The notes below the pieces were generated by a model. The model did no database searches. It was not told the DNA's origin and saw only the letters and a list, made by a program, of their open reading frames with translations. A program made the translations under genes and the position numbers. Positions 12,201 to 25,000 of a stretch of DNA of 64,000 bases are shown here, piece by piece; positions within the stretch are counted from its first letter, which is position 1, and each line of letters opens with the position of its first letter. Source of the DNA: Zygnema circumcarinatum (taxonomy: Eukaryota; Streptophyta; Zygnematophyceae; Zygnematales; Zygnemataceae); contig CM074804.1 in NCBI GenBank assembly GCA_037447605.1, forward strand, positions 6,799,193 to 6,863,192, read 5' to 3'.

Positions 12201-15200
12201 TCTGCGAGAGCATCTTTGCCAGCCCCGCGCTCGACCCCGAGCGATTCTGGCCCGGTTTCAGTTCCACTATTGTCGTATTCTATCGTAGCTTCAACCTGCG
12301 AATCTCTTAACCTCGTTGACCTAACTCTTGGAGGAGGCGCTAATTTGGGTTCATCGATTTTCTTTTTAAGCATAGCATGCGTGATTTTGGGGTATAGTCG
12401 AGTCAGGGACGAATGCAAACCTGCTTCCCTCACACCTTTCACATTGAGAGAACCCAACAGGAGATCAAGCTCTTCTTTTGTCGAATAACAACCCCATTTC
12501 GTTTGCAAGTCGCCAGTATTTGATATCTGGCCTGATTCTACAAAAATAAACTTCTTATCTCCTGAAAACCACCAGTACTTATTGTGATGCCGATCTTTCC
12601 CAAGGGCCTGCGAACGCAGCACCAATCTTGACATTTCCTTCTCAAAAGCATCCTCTCGCCTTTTCCTCGCTTCCTCTTCCTTCCGCTTCCTCTCTGCTCT
12701 CTGCAAGCAGCCATCACAATCACAAACAAGTTAGCAGCAGAACCTGATCTGCAAATTTCCCCAATCACGCAAGCGATGGGCCTTTATGCTTCGTTAAGTG
12801 CACAAGTTCAGTTCAGCCTTCAAACTGCAGAGTCACAATGTATGCTTCTTTCCATAAAATAAATGTGAAACCTGCATCCTCCAAAAAGTAAAGGTTCCGA
12901 AATTGCAGTCTGTACAAAAGAAAACTAAAGGCTCATCAACAACATGGCAACAAGAAGGTGAAGTCCGTAACCTGCTCCAAGCAAACCTTGTCCAACAAGT
13001 TCGTTGAAAATGCAGCGTGCTTGATGGTAATCGTGCCATCCAGTTTCAAAAAAAAAGCCACAAAAAGAAGAAAACCCACCTTCGAATCCGCTTCTGCTTT
13101 GGCTCGCTCAGCCGACCTCTGCCGAGCATCTTTCCTCCTGATATACTCCGCATGCAACCTGTTCACATGGACGGAAGGTCATGCATGCAAATGCTTCCAG
13201 CCACATGGGCCACCAAAAGTGCTTCTTTACCTTTCGCAATGGGCAGATGACCATTCACTAGCGTGTATAAACATTTCACTGATTTCCTACAATGGAACTA
13301 AGCGAAGAGGGCAAAAGGAGGACGCTTCAGCAAGACGCTTCATAAATTTGAGACGGAATTGTGTGTTCACCTGCCAAGTCGAGCCTCCTCTTTCCTAACA
13401 AACTCCTTATGTGCTAGAACCGCTTCTTGATCATTCAAATCGCCCTTATACTCCTTCACCTCGTGAGGAAGGTCAAAATTCGGTTCTTGCTCTTCCTGGA
13501 CGTGTGCCTCCTCCTCCATCTCATCTTCATCCTCATCCCCCCCAGCATCTCCAGTTTCTGGACCGCCCGCCCCTCCTGCTTCAGGCCCTCTCTTTGCAAG
13601 ACGCGCCTTTCTCCTTATGTCACGCTGCCTCCTCACCTCCTCATTCTTCTCTTTCCGCCACTCCATCTCTTCATGGTATTTGATCCGTTGCAATTCGAGA
13701 GCAGTTTCCATGTTCTCATCCAGCATTTCTCTGGTTTTCTCCGCATCCAGATAATCATTGCATAGACAGAGAAGAAGTGACAGATGGCAACGGGTACTCA
13801 ATTGGGTCGGAAGCTTCCTCCCCAGATCTGAACCCAAACCCTTCAGATACCTCGGAAGCTCAGGACTTCCACGCGACAAGTACCTGTTCCAAAACCAATG
13901 ACGAAAAGAAACCCCATACTTAGTCCTCCTACACACAAACCTACCAATGAAGAATGAATTTCCACAAAGACTCCAACCGCCCTTTCTGACAAAGAGAGAC
14001 AAGAAGATGCCTACCTCCGCAGCACCTCCTGCCACGTGGCGCCATCAGCCAGCCTGGCCCAGCGCGCCAAGGTGCCATCACCCACCCGTCTCCCTTCTCT
14101 CCCCCCCGGACTCCGCCCTCCTCCTGCCGCAAAGAGGCCCTTCAAAAGAGAGGAGTAGAGCTCTCCCAGCAAGCGGGCAGCCCCCTCACTTTCGGCAGTC
14201 ACCGCTTCCAGCAGTTGCACGAGAGTCACCTGCAGAGCGCGGGATTGAAAAAGTCCATTGTCAGTCGCATGAGCAGGCACGTGTGAGAACAGGTTTGGTC
14301 ATCTTCTGAAGAAAGGGAAAGACCACATATCATCGTGGTAACTTGTGCGAATCTTGCTCTAATACTCTGTTTGCTAGTACCGACCAGCAAGGAAGCTTTC
14401 CATCTTCAGCAGTTCTTTTCCCATCCGTATCCAACCATACCCCCTGCTGTTTGCAGAAAACAATCAGCAGGAAGGTAGATTGGCTCACCTGCGGGCCCTT
14501 AGTCAACTTCCCTACGGAGTGACAGAAATCAAATATCTCCAGCACGTCTGCGAAGAGTTCTGAGTCCAAATTCTCTCCCAGTGGAGCGGCCGTAGCCAGC
14601 ACTTGGAGGGGGTCCGCCGGAGGGGGGCGGACCGGCCTTGCGGGAGGACAATCCATGGCCGACTCGCCTGCCAGCCGCGCCTCCTCCCTCTCCTCCTCCT
14701 CTACCTCGAGGTCTTCAATGGGGTACTGCCGCCTCTTTTCGGCCAAACGTTTAGAGGCTTTTTTCTTTTCGACGTCCTCCATTTTCTGCTTCAGTTTCTC
14801 CTCCTTCTCCGACTGTGGGAAACAATACAGAGCATATCAGATGAGACAGACGCAGAGATTGCTCATAGTGGAGTTTAAAAGTCTTCTGTGAAACAAAGGC
14901 AGAATAGACGATAAAAAAGGAGACAAGGTTGGTAACCCGACATGGACTGATTCGTACTCGTTCCGTATCTCTATTTACAGTTGCTGTATATTCCACATTG
15001 TGATTAAGCTTCTCAAGAATTGAATGGGTTTTATTTTCTTAAATTCGACTTCATGGGCTGTTCAGTCATAGTGAAACTACAGACTCCTCTTTACAAAACC
15101 CAATGATTTTAGGAAAAGACCAACCAGCTTCTTCTTCTCGCGCTCTTCCTTCTCTTCTGCTCGCTTGCGATCCCGCTCCTGCAAGCTAAGCAGGAGATTC

Positions 15201-18200
15201 ATCAGGTTTGGGCTAAGCAGCTTCACATTCCGGAACTTGCTCGTTAGGCATGTACAAACATATGGCATAGTACTGTCAGCATGGACTCATCGTACGCAAG
15301 ATAGAACCATGGCTTTCTGCAGGACATAATTGACCGAAAAGCAAAAGCTCCACCAGGCTGCAGTGGTGAACAATTGGAGCCTGCTGTATCCAAACTCTTC
15401 GGACTTCAGGGATTTTGAAGTCTCGCATATTACCTCCAGAGATCTCTGAAGCTCTTCTCTTCTTCGCGCTCGCTCCTCGGCGTCAGCTAGTCTGGAAAGG
15501 TCAGCAACCATTAACTTATATCTCAGTTATGCAGCTTGCATAGGAATCAACAAGATAACGGGATATTGAAGACTAAGCACACAAAGCACACGTGCAAGCG
15601 CCTACAGCAGGCTCAGTAACTTTAGCAGACCTTCTCCTGGAATTGGCCACTTATGTCTCCATACTCTCCTCCACTTAATGGCTATCCTGTAGACTGCCAA
15701 AGGCTGTGCCTAGCTTTAGGCAAAACGGAACAAATGTGTTACCGTTTCCTGTCCAGTAATTTCGCAGAAACCAACAGTAATGCAAACAGTTGAGTGTGGG
15801 AAAGAGCTGCGCACTTCTTCAGTTGCGACTCCTTAATCTCTACGCACTTGGGACAGTGCCATTCGCCTTTGGGCACGTTTGCTACATCCTGTGAAAGAAA
15901 AGAGGGGTGCAAAAAGGAAGGGAAAACTGAGTCACAGGACAACGCGAGGAAAACGAGAACGATGGCCCAGTAAAATGAAGCATCTCCTTCACTTTGACAG
16001 CAGTTACAGCAGCCGAAAGCCGTCTCCGCGTGAGCAGACCTACCAGCGGCGGGTGGAGGCACAGCAGATGGTACGACCGCGGACAGCTGTCGCACAGGAT
16101 GTAGCCGGACCCCTGCAGGTCCTCGTAGCGCTTGCACTTGCTGAGGAGGGAACAGTGCGCGTGTGAGGACAAGGAGGGAGGGATGCAAGCAAGATCTGCT
16201 ACGAGTTTTGGCTAAGGAAGGAAGAGTTTTCAGTTGGGTAGACAACGAGCAGACGAGTTACAGTTTCTCATAAAATGTTGCAAGGGTGTCAGTGACAAGA
16301 GACCGTATTTGGGTCCATTCAAACACAACCGGAAACCTTCTGGAAAAAATGTTACCTCCTAATGCAGTCTAGCTAGGTTACTTAATTTTCAGATATTCTT
16401 GTGTCGGGCCTTTCATGCCATAGGTAAAAGCCTTATTTGATGCCTTCCAAGGCCAATGAGGCTTAAGCCCATTGCAAGGCTTTCAACTGTCCAAAAAAGA
16501 GTCTCAGTTTACACAAAAGTCCTCGATAAAGTACAATTTAGGACTGCATGATGCACCTTAGCCCAGAGTTGACATATATTTGAGAATTCTAATGCGATTT
16601 CGCAATATGGCATATGGCAGGCATATGGCATGCTTGCATAATGACCACGTGAGACAAAGTCAGTGCTTCAGGCTGGGCTGATCATGGTTTAACGACAGTA
16701 GGCATGCGGTAAAGCCATGGTTATGCCACATACGCTGATCTTGTTGAGTGTCAGAGGACTTCACCTACCTGCATCTCGAATTGTTCACATGATCATCCCC
16801 ACCGGCGGGGATCCCATCAACCTGCAGCCCAAAAAAAAAAATTCTTCCAATCAAAATGCAGAAATTGCCTCGCAAAACTTCACAAAAGAGAAAGCCAAAT
16901 GAGCAAGTACGTATGATCTTGATCATGGAACTCAACCACACGAAAAAAGTGAGCCTCTCTCCCAACCACGAGCTTTATTCGCAGCAGATTCTGTCTCCCA
17001 GGCTGCTCTACCATTTGGGCCCCCACACCTGAGGGGATATAGGAGTTGCCCAAGACCCCTTTGCCGGCAGTGGGAACTCTCGCGCTACTTTGGTCCGGAT
17101 GCCCTTCACTTTGCCTGAGCTCCAAGAAAGCGGAGAAAGCTTGTCGTTTCCTTCAATTTCCAGTGACCCTCTGGGGTCGGCTGGACCTAGGCTTTCACCG
17201 ATTTTCTGGAGGACATTTTCTAAAGCAGAATCCGACTCCGTTCCTTGCTGCTTTCTCCTTTTTGCTTTCTTATTGTGCATTTCTTTCGCCAATGGAATGC
17301 CACCATTGACAATCTCCTGTATTTTTCTCTTTAACGCTTTGGAAGCTGCCGCTGTCCTTTTCCTCTCTGCAGACCCAGTACCAATCGCATTGCCAATGGC
17401 AAGCGGCGAATGGGCTTTTTTCCGTCCAATACCGGCGTTAGTTTTGATCTCTTGCATCCTCAGCTTCTTACTGGACGAACCTTCTCCTTTGGCCCTGACC
17501 GTTCCCTTGGTAGACCCTGGAGTTGCAGGAAGCTTCTCCGCCCTCCCTGTGGCCGGTCTGGTAGCGCCGAGGCTAAGTTTGCCGTTTGAACCCCCTTTAT
17601 CCGTACTCGGCGTTGAGGGTTTAGCAGTTTCTTCAGTCTCATCATGTGTGCCGTCTTTAACTCTACGTCCAAAAGCTGAGGTCTGGGCATTGCTACCTGA
17701 AGCATTGGCTTTCCTAGTAAGTTTTGCAGCGGATTTAGTTTTAGACTCCTTCCTATCTCGCCGCGCAACCTCGGCAGCAAGTTCCGCTTCTTCAAGGGTC
17801 CGGCGAAGGGTTGCGGTCAGCTTATGCTGCTGAAGAAGTTTAGGCTGCACTTGCCACGTGGCTCCCTGCATCAAAAACATGTTGAGTTATACCACAATCA
17901 CAAGTTCGACAGTGCCACATTTAGCAATTTATCGAGCTTATCATAAGAACCAAGATAATGCCAACATCACTTCCATACTGTAAAAAGCCTAGTAACACCC
18001 TCCTTGAAGTTTGGCAGTTGAACAATAAATCATTGACAACAACTTTCCAGTGATTATCACCAAATTGGATTAAAAGGAGCTTACCTTTTCTGCTGACTTA
18101 GTTGCAATTTGCGCTAGCCAGGTTCTGATAACAACCCGTGGAAGGGGGTGTTTCTTTCCTCTACACATAAAGAGAAGAAACAAACTTTAAAGTATTCAAT

Positions 18201-19654
18201 GCTCCAACCTTCCAGATCTGGAAACACTCGGCATTAGAATTAGACGCATCAGCAAAGGAAAACCGATTGGCAAGGAAGTCCCAAGCTGACCTTAGGCTGC
18301 TCTTTGGAATAAGCGACAGTCGTCCATCTTTACAACTACCATCTAGCCATTCCACCTCATAGTCCATTTTTTTTACGCCGTCTCTAGTGGTCTGTGCTTC
18401 GGAATCATCATGGCTTAGGTGACGGACGATGCGACACGTGCTTTTCCTGTATCTCCAAATCCCACAACACAACAGCTCACTTCCCACCTTAACACGTAAC
18501 CGTGCTTCTTCTTTCAAAATGCAAGCACTTGGTCAAGTTGGCATGCTCTCAGGCAGCGCAGCTTTATGCAAGTGATACGGGCAAGGCGTACTCACTTTGA
18601 ACCATCTTTAGAAGCATTTACAACCTCACCAACAATATAGACTTCTTTTCTTGCGTCAGAAATCTTTGAGACAAGTTCTTCCTGGGAGAGAGAACCTGCA
18701 GAGGGTGCAAGCCGATAATAAAAAGAAAAACCCATGGGAGGGAACAGATCGCCATCTTTCAGTCAACCTGAATCCAAATCCTGAATCCTGATTCGGATAG
18801 TGTTCCTTTACCATCGACCGAACGAGGGAAAGAAAAAAAACCAAGAGTGCACAACAAAGAGCTGGAGGAAGAGTTCTCACTGTTATGTATAAGCTGAAGA
18901 GCAAACGGTTTAAAGGACTCTGGAAATTGTTTAGCCATCTCGCTACTCTCTTTCTCAGATGCCAGTGCCTCCTCAAATGTCAAGCCTGACTTCAAGGTGT
19001 TCTTGCATGTCCAAGATTTTTGTCGATAAAGGTCAAGGACTTGCAGATAATCTCTGCGAAATGCCCGGAAGTTACAGCTGCTTGTGTGAAAACAAAGAGT
19101 TTGCCAACGCTTGCCCCGTTAATGGTGGAACACAAATTCATTTCAAATTCCAAAATTCAAATGAAAGACAAGTACAAGCATGCATGTGAAAAATGAGCGT
19201 GTTTTTGGAAATCAAAGAAGCTCTTTAAGGGTTGTGTGTTGTTGAACACTCTTTCTACAAATAGGTGGTCAACCCAGAAGGAAGTCTGGCTTGTCCAGTT
19301 GTCTTGGACTTCGCACCAAAGGTAAGTGGCAGGCTTTAAGTGTTAGCTTGAGCCTCTATACTCATCTACAATGGATGCTACTAAGTTGTAATCAGGCGAA
19401 CGGGAGACAATGACCTCTCAGAAATGGCGCCGTGAAGCCTGAGCTTAGTTTTTGGTTTGCTTGCACGCACAGCTGGAACTGGACGAGAGGAGATGTATGC
19501 TGCGCAAGCAGACGCAAGAAAGAAAGAGGAGAAAAACTTACTCGTAAATTTGAAACACTTCTCCCGTGAATCGTATGATGAAGACTTCTTCATCTGGAGG
19601 TACATCCTTCGGAACAGGCTTTAGCCTGTGAGGCGCCTTCTTCAGTAGCGGCAT
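9286..19654 (-). CDS. WAC-PHD-DDT-WHIM-PHD chromatin protein (ISWI-partner type, DDW1/ACF1-like)
   Basis: A long multi-exon gene starts at 19654 (MPLLKKAPHRLKPVPKD). WAC domain: exons 19654-19542 (DEEVFIIRFTGEVFQIY) and 19053-18881 (LDLYRQKSWTCK, LTFEEALASEKE), which join in phase. Next comes a block with YEVEWLDG (18517-18161), also seen in plant relatives, then a basic Ala/Lys/Ser-rich linker (17880-17050). A C4HC3 PHD finger follows (ILCDSCPRSYHLLCLHPPL near 16140-16045; GEWHCPKC near 15860), then Glu/Arg/Lys coiled coil (15500-14760). DDT: RRQYPIEDLEV, LEIFDFCHSVGKL (14740-14500), ending near 14015. WHIM: LSTRCHLSLLLCLCNDYLDA (about 13790-13740) and GKDRHHNKYWWFSGD (about 12600-12540). 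After an acidic tail a second PHD appears (CGICLKTE, CGGEDC, LHPSCGQL, WLCLSC; 10330-10170); TGA is at 9286. WAC/DDT/WHIM proteins bind ISWI ATPases in the nucleus. The last exons could belong to a separate gene. Confidence 0.75.
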
Positions 19655-22091
19655 TTTGTGGCACACAGCTCAACGGTTTACCGTTTGCGGCTTGTCAAAA
19701 GACCATCAGTGATCCAAAGTCCCAGCAGAAAAAAGCCCTTTCGGACAGCATAGGAAGTGGACGACTCAAACGATCTCTTGAGTACCCAATCCTTGCAACG
19801 ATAATTGCCGCCTTTTCACGTCAAATTCGAGTGGCACGAGGCAAGCAATGCCAGAGAAACCTCCTCCTCGAGTGCCGACTCGCAAGTGCCAAGCAAGGGA
19901 TGATGAGTCGTGGCACCCTGCGACCCCTCGTGGCGAATGCACTCATCAGGGCACTCGAAGGTGCAAGTTTGGCCTCGCTTTTATTTGGCCTCTGGACTGG
20001 GTACCAGAGCTACCTTTCGCCTCTGCAAGTTTTAAGTGTTGACCTTGAGGTGACCACGCACGTGCATCCAAAGCCACGTCCTTCGTGTGCATAAAGAATT
20101 ACAATTATGCAAAGATGCAGTTTCATTCCTTCACGATTGGGCTTGTGGGTGTCTAGCAGAATTGACATCGTCCTGCAATAGATATCCTAATTTTTTTCTA
20201 ATCCAGTGTCTTTCAGGGCACCCAACTCCATTGTTGTAGACTGGAATTGTTGCCTTTTGGGACTACCGTATTCCCCCTCTCTGTTCCACATTGGTAAGTA
20301 TGTATTGCGATTTTCCTTTTCAAACACATCGGGATTGCACGGATGTTATAGGTGAAGAGGGAGGATGTGGCATCCTTGGCATGTTTTATAGGTGAAGTGT
20401 TCAAGAGTATTCAATCAATGCCAATCTTAATTCTCAAATGTCTGATAGGTCCCAACGAGGGCATCTGAAAGTGCGTCCGTGTTGCAGCCACAAGGACTAA
20501 CCGCGAGGACTCACGGCATAGCCTGCCATGTGCCTCCATGAACACTCGTGGTTTCTGACATTCTTTGGGAGACTATTGCCAGAAGCTGACCCATGTAGAC
20601 AACGGATGCGTGCACTCAAATAATCTGCTCATAAACGATCTTGAAGACCAGACCTGATATTTACTGCCGTAGTAGGAAACTCACAAGCGTGTGTAACTGC
20701 CTTCCCAAGACTCACCTAATGTTTCACTTGAGTACAAGATGCATCAAAGGTTGTACATCCTCAAAATTACTAGCGTAGCATGATTCTGACCATGGTTCTG
20801 TTAGGATTCAGTCTGCATCAAATATGGCACCGATTGCCATGATCGTGAGTATGAGCGGCCCTTGCACATGGGTGTTTTGGTCTCTGGCAGCGGGAGCGCA
20901 AACGTTGACATATGTACGAGAAGACAGAAACGCGGTTTCAACCTCAGTTTAGACATATTATATGGACCTTGACTCACAGTCCAGCTGATTACTGTACATG
21001 AGAGACATTACTATGGAAATCTGAATGTGGTCCAAAGGATTACAAGTAACACTGAACCACTCCGATGGCAAACTAAATGCTTTTGATATCCATAACACCA
21101 GTACTCCGCATTTCGATGGACATCACATGCGATCAAGATACATTTGTTCTCTGCTTTTTCACTAGTTCTTCCACTCTTGCAGTGTAATGTAACGCATTGT
21201 TCCACTGTCAGTAAAGTACGTTACAGGATTCAAAACCACGGGGTTATCGTTAAATCTTCACATTGCCGACGAGGTATTTCTATGAATTGGATGGGAATCT
21301 CTCCCTAGCAGAATGCCGTCAATGCATTCCCAAATCTCTTTCCCCAAAACTGCACTTTGATTTCACTTACGCGAACGAACACAAAACACCTGTCTGATGA
21401 TGCCGTCTTCCCTACATCGTCACTGCAACCAATGACTCCCCATCTGAGAAAAACGCTCATCCCGTCATGCCAGGCCTGAAAAAAAAATCCCCCCTGATAA
21501 AGAAACTCACTCTATAAACCTCTCGTTATAAAAATAAGATGACAAGGAGCAGCGCTCCAACAGCAGCATGAGCACTACAATGCACAGAGTCTCAGACCGG
21601 TCCCCAGCAGCACTAGCAGCAGCAGCAGCAGCCGCCGGCGCCTCCCTCCCCTCCCGGGCGGGCGCGTCCAAAACGAGGGCAGAGAGGACCTGCTTCGCGC
21701 GTCGGCCCACCAGGCGACAAGCCAGGATGACGCCATCAGACGTCCCGCCAGAGCATACCGGTCCGTCCCCGCAGCGAGTACTACGCTCGAGGGGACCGCG
21801 CTGTCGCGGCCTCTGCTCCGCCGCTCGCTCGCCCGCTCTGTGGCGCTCTGGAAGGCCCTCCTCACTGGAGCAGGGCAGGTTGCCCTCTGGGGATTACTTT
21901 GCGAGAGGCTGGAGACATTATTCGAACATGTTGGGCACCTTCAAGGAGGAAGAAGACGGGGGGGAGACATATTTGTGGAAATAACTTGAGCTGAATGTCT
22001 TTACAAATGCGTCTGATGCTTTGGGGAGCTCGTTGTAGGAGATCAAGCCCCTGAGTCAAGAAAAAACCGATCAGGCGTGCGGGCTGAAGAC
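19655..22091. other. Intergenic region and unresolved 5' end of the START gene
   Basis: The left part is the 5' flank of the WAC/DDT gene; nothing is recognised up to about 21500. At 21570-21985 a GC-rich block is open in two forward frames. One begins with Met (21568) and an Ala run. The other has no Met but contains a helix-like LWKALLTGAGQVALWGLLCE. Either may be a 5' exon of the START gene; neither joins with confidence. Confidence 0.4.
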
Positions 22092-25000
22092 ATGGTCTCT
22101 TTGCTGGACTGTCGCAAAACTATAGATGAAACTCTTGGGTGGGGAAGCTTGAGTGACAAAAGGTTGCTGCAGGAGTACATTCGAGAGCAATTGGAAGGTA
22201 TTTTTACTGCTAGAAAGTGCCACAATATGTCTTACTTAGGCCGCACACAGAGATAAGTGCAGCATTATTTTATGATTCTTGACCAGTCGAGAAGCTGTAC
22301 CAGCTACTTGAGAAAGTGGATTCATTTACTAAGGAGTGCCGTAAAACTGTGAAAAAATAAAGCAGCTGTAGGTCAAAACAGAAGCTCTTTGCATTATTTT
22401 TTTTGATTTCTACCAGCTTATGTTTATGTACATGCTTTCTCGTCATACACTTCAATGCCTTACGCTATCATTACGATCCTCTTTGATCTTTGGCACCAGG
22501 GCTGCATGGACGCATGCAGTCTCTCTCTTCACATACCGAGCTCATTCATTTTCGCTATCCTCGCAAGAAAATACTTATTCATGCACGGGAAGGCTGGAAA
22601 ATTGACAGTAAAAAATGCTTGCCAGATTTTTGTTTCTTGTCATGGATATAAAGCCCTGGTTCTGCGGGAGGTCGGGTAACCCAAAACCTAACTAACTAAC
22701 TTTCGTTATTGCTTCGTCTTGGTCATTTTGCGCTAAAGATCTTTAATCATGACTTTAAGGCTTATTGTAGGATGCAATGCTTAACATTGATCTGCTGGTT
22801 AATGTAACATGTATGATACGATTTTAGGAAGCATAATAGAACGACTGATTAATCCACATCAGTATGCTGAGTAAGTGGTGGTTCCTGATCAGCATTGCTC
22901 ACGAAATTTATTTGAATGCACAGCATTAATAGTTACCTTTGAACTGGCGATGTCACAGTGTTCCCCTTGGGTACGATGACATCTAGATCGTCAAGGTCTG
23001 AATTTTATTCAACATAACTTTTTAATTGAAAGACTTTACTGGCACACTTTTTTATTGAATTAGGCGCTTAACAGTATCTTTAATGAAGGCTATTTATATG
23101 CATCACTTGGAACCTCGTTGGCATTGGTGAACCTTAACCCTAACCATAGTATCCAAAATTACTTGCAAGCGAGCCTTGAAAGCTTGCTTGAAGTTGGCTA
23201 GCGACAGGAAAAGTGCTTGCTTTCTCATATGCCGTCACAATCACGAAACATTGTTTTCCGAAGTCCACAGAACTCTTACCTTGATCGCAAAAATTATCCA
23301 AAGATGTTTGAATGTGCAATTTATGGAAACCAGACTGCACCACTTGCTCAGCTCTCATCCAATTATTTCATGCGAACTGTATTGTCCGATGCCACTTATT
23401 TCGACTGTATTGCATTGTCCTGCTTTTAACGTCGGATTGCAAATGAAATGCTAATGTCCGTCACTTTAAGCTTATTTGCTTTTTTTTTTTATTTCTGCAG
23501 GTCAAGATGGTGAGATTCCCTTCGCGGATATTGACGCTGCAACAAACCACAGAACGGATGAATTGTGGGGGTTCTTGGAGGATATGCGGTCCTTGAGTTT
23601 GGAGACATCAACTTTAAAGTCGGGAGTAGCTCACCAAGATACACGCGATCCCAGCACTGGCCACGACAGAGAGTGGAAGGTAAGCTCAATAACGTGGATG
23701 CCATTTCTAAGCTGTCGCATTATTTATGTTGTGATCATGCCTCCTTTCTGATCATGGACATAACTTTTTTGAACAAAATGGACAAAATGTATTTGCCAGC
23801 GTAAGCACCTTTTTTTTGTAAGTATTGATCTTAACGAACTTTAGGATGATTGCCCTTCAGTATAAGTTGCAAGCTTGTTGAAAGGCCTGTCATTATGCTG
23901 CTCAATAACTTAGTTTTTTGCTTTGGCCCCGGCTTGCAAATTTGGCGATGCACAGTTGAAGGACGATAATGGGGTCTACAGAGTCCTGTACAGAAAAGGC
24001 CCAGAGGGCACTCCGTTCCATGTGCTATGTTTAGAAGGAATCATCGAAGGGCCTGCAACCATGGGTATGTTGAAAGACGAGCATGGGCACCAAGTGCACT
24101 TTGTAGCTCTCTTTGATCCTGAGGCTGCTGAACGTGGTCCTGTTAAGTTTTTCACTAATTTTACTGCATTATTTCTTACACATGGATTGAAATCCCTTGT
24201 AATTACTTGTCAGAATTTTCTGACATATTGATGGGTATGTTGCATGGCTATGGGGACAGCTCTTTGCATCGCTTGGGAGGCTCCTCACTTCAAAGAGTGG
24301 TATGGGATTTCTGACCTGACTAGCAATTTTTTTAAGTCGTGCAGCAGGTTTGATGGTCAATAGGCTCCACTTTCTGTGCCGAGGAGTCAGATGGGAACCT
24401 TTGCTGTGCATCTTATTTCTCCAATTGCTGCTTATGTGAATATCAGCAAGTGTTTCTTGGCTTTTTTACATACACCCTGCCTCTCTGCCGTTGCTTGTTG
24501 CCAATACTGGAAGAAATGACTCCAAAGGCAGGGTAACCCCACACGACTCCAAGACTAATGCAATTTTGGTACTGCACCGTCCCGAACAGGTGGCCATCGT
24601 TCTCGGTGCCGCCTTTCAAGATTATTGACTCGAAGTGGGCAAAGAGAATACGCCCGGGAAACGATGTGGCTACTATCAGGTGCAGGAATGAAGCCACCTG
24701 GCATGGTGTTGTTCTTTTTCCTGGTTCAGCTTAGCCATGGGCCCCATATCGATGTTTGCGAGCTTAGGCAATAGGCTTTGACTGTAAGGCAGGCTGCTTG
24801 TCCGTGCATGCACATGCATAATTCGAATGTATAAAATAATGGCGCATCTGATAGACGTCTGAGTTTTGTACAGTTGCCTGCTATCGTCTATATCTGCATG
24901 TGCAGACTATGGTTATAGACAGATTTATTCATACACTCCAGGTATCGAAGTCGCTTAAAGCAGATTTCAAGCCTTGGCAAAGTTACAGGGATCTGTCCTT

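Noticed and set aside
17090..17833. 247-codon forward open frame
   Set aside because: It is the antisense of the Lys/Ala/Ser-rich linker exon of the WAC/DDT gene, whose reverse-strand reading links conserved domains.
21568..21984. Ala-rich open frame as a separate gene
   Set aside because: No domain, a repeat-driven Ala run, and competing open frames on both strands. At most it is part of a START-gene 5' exon or UTR.
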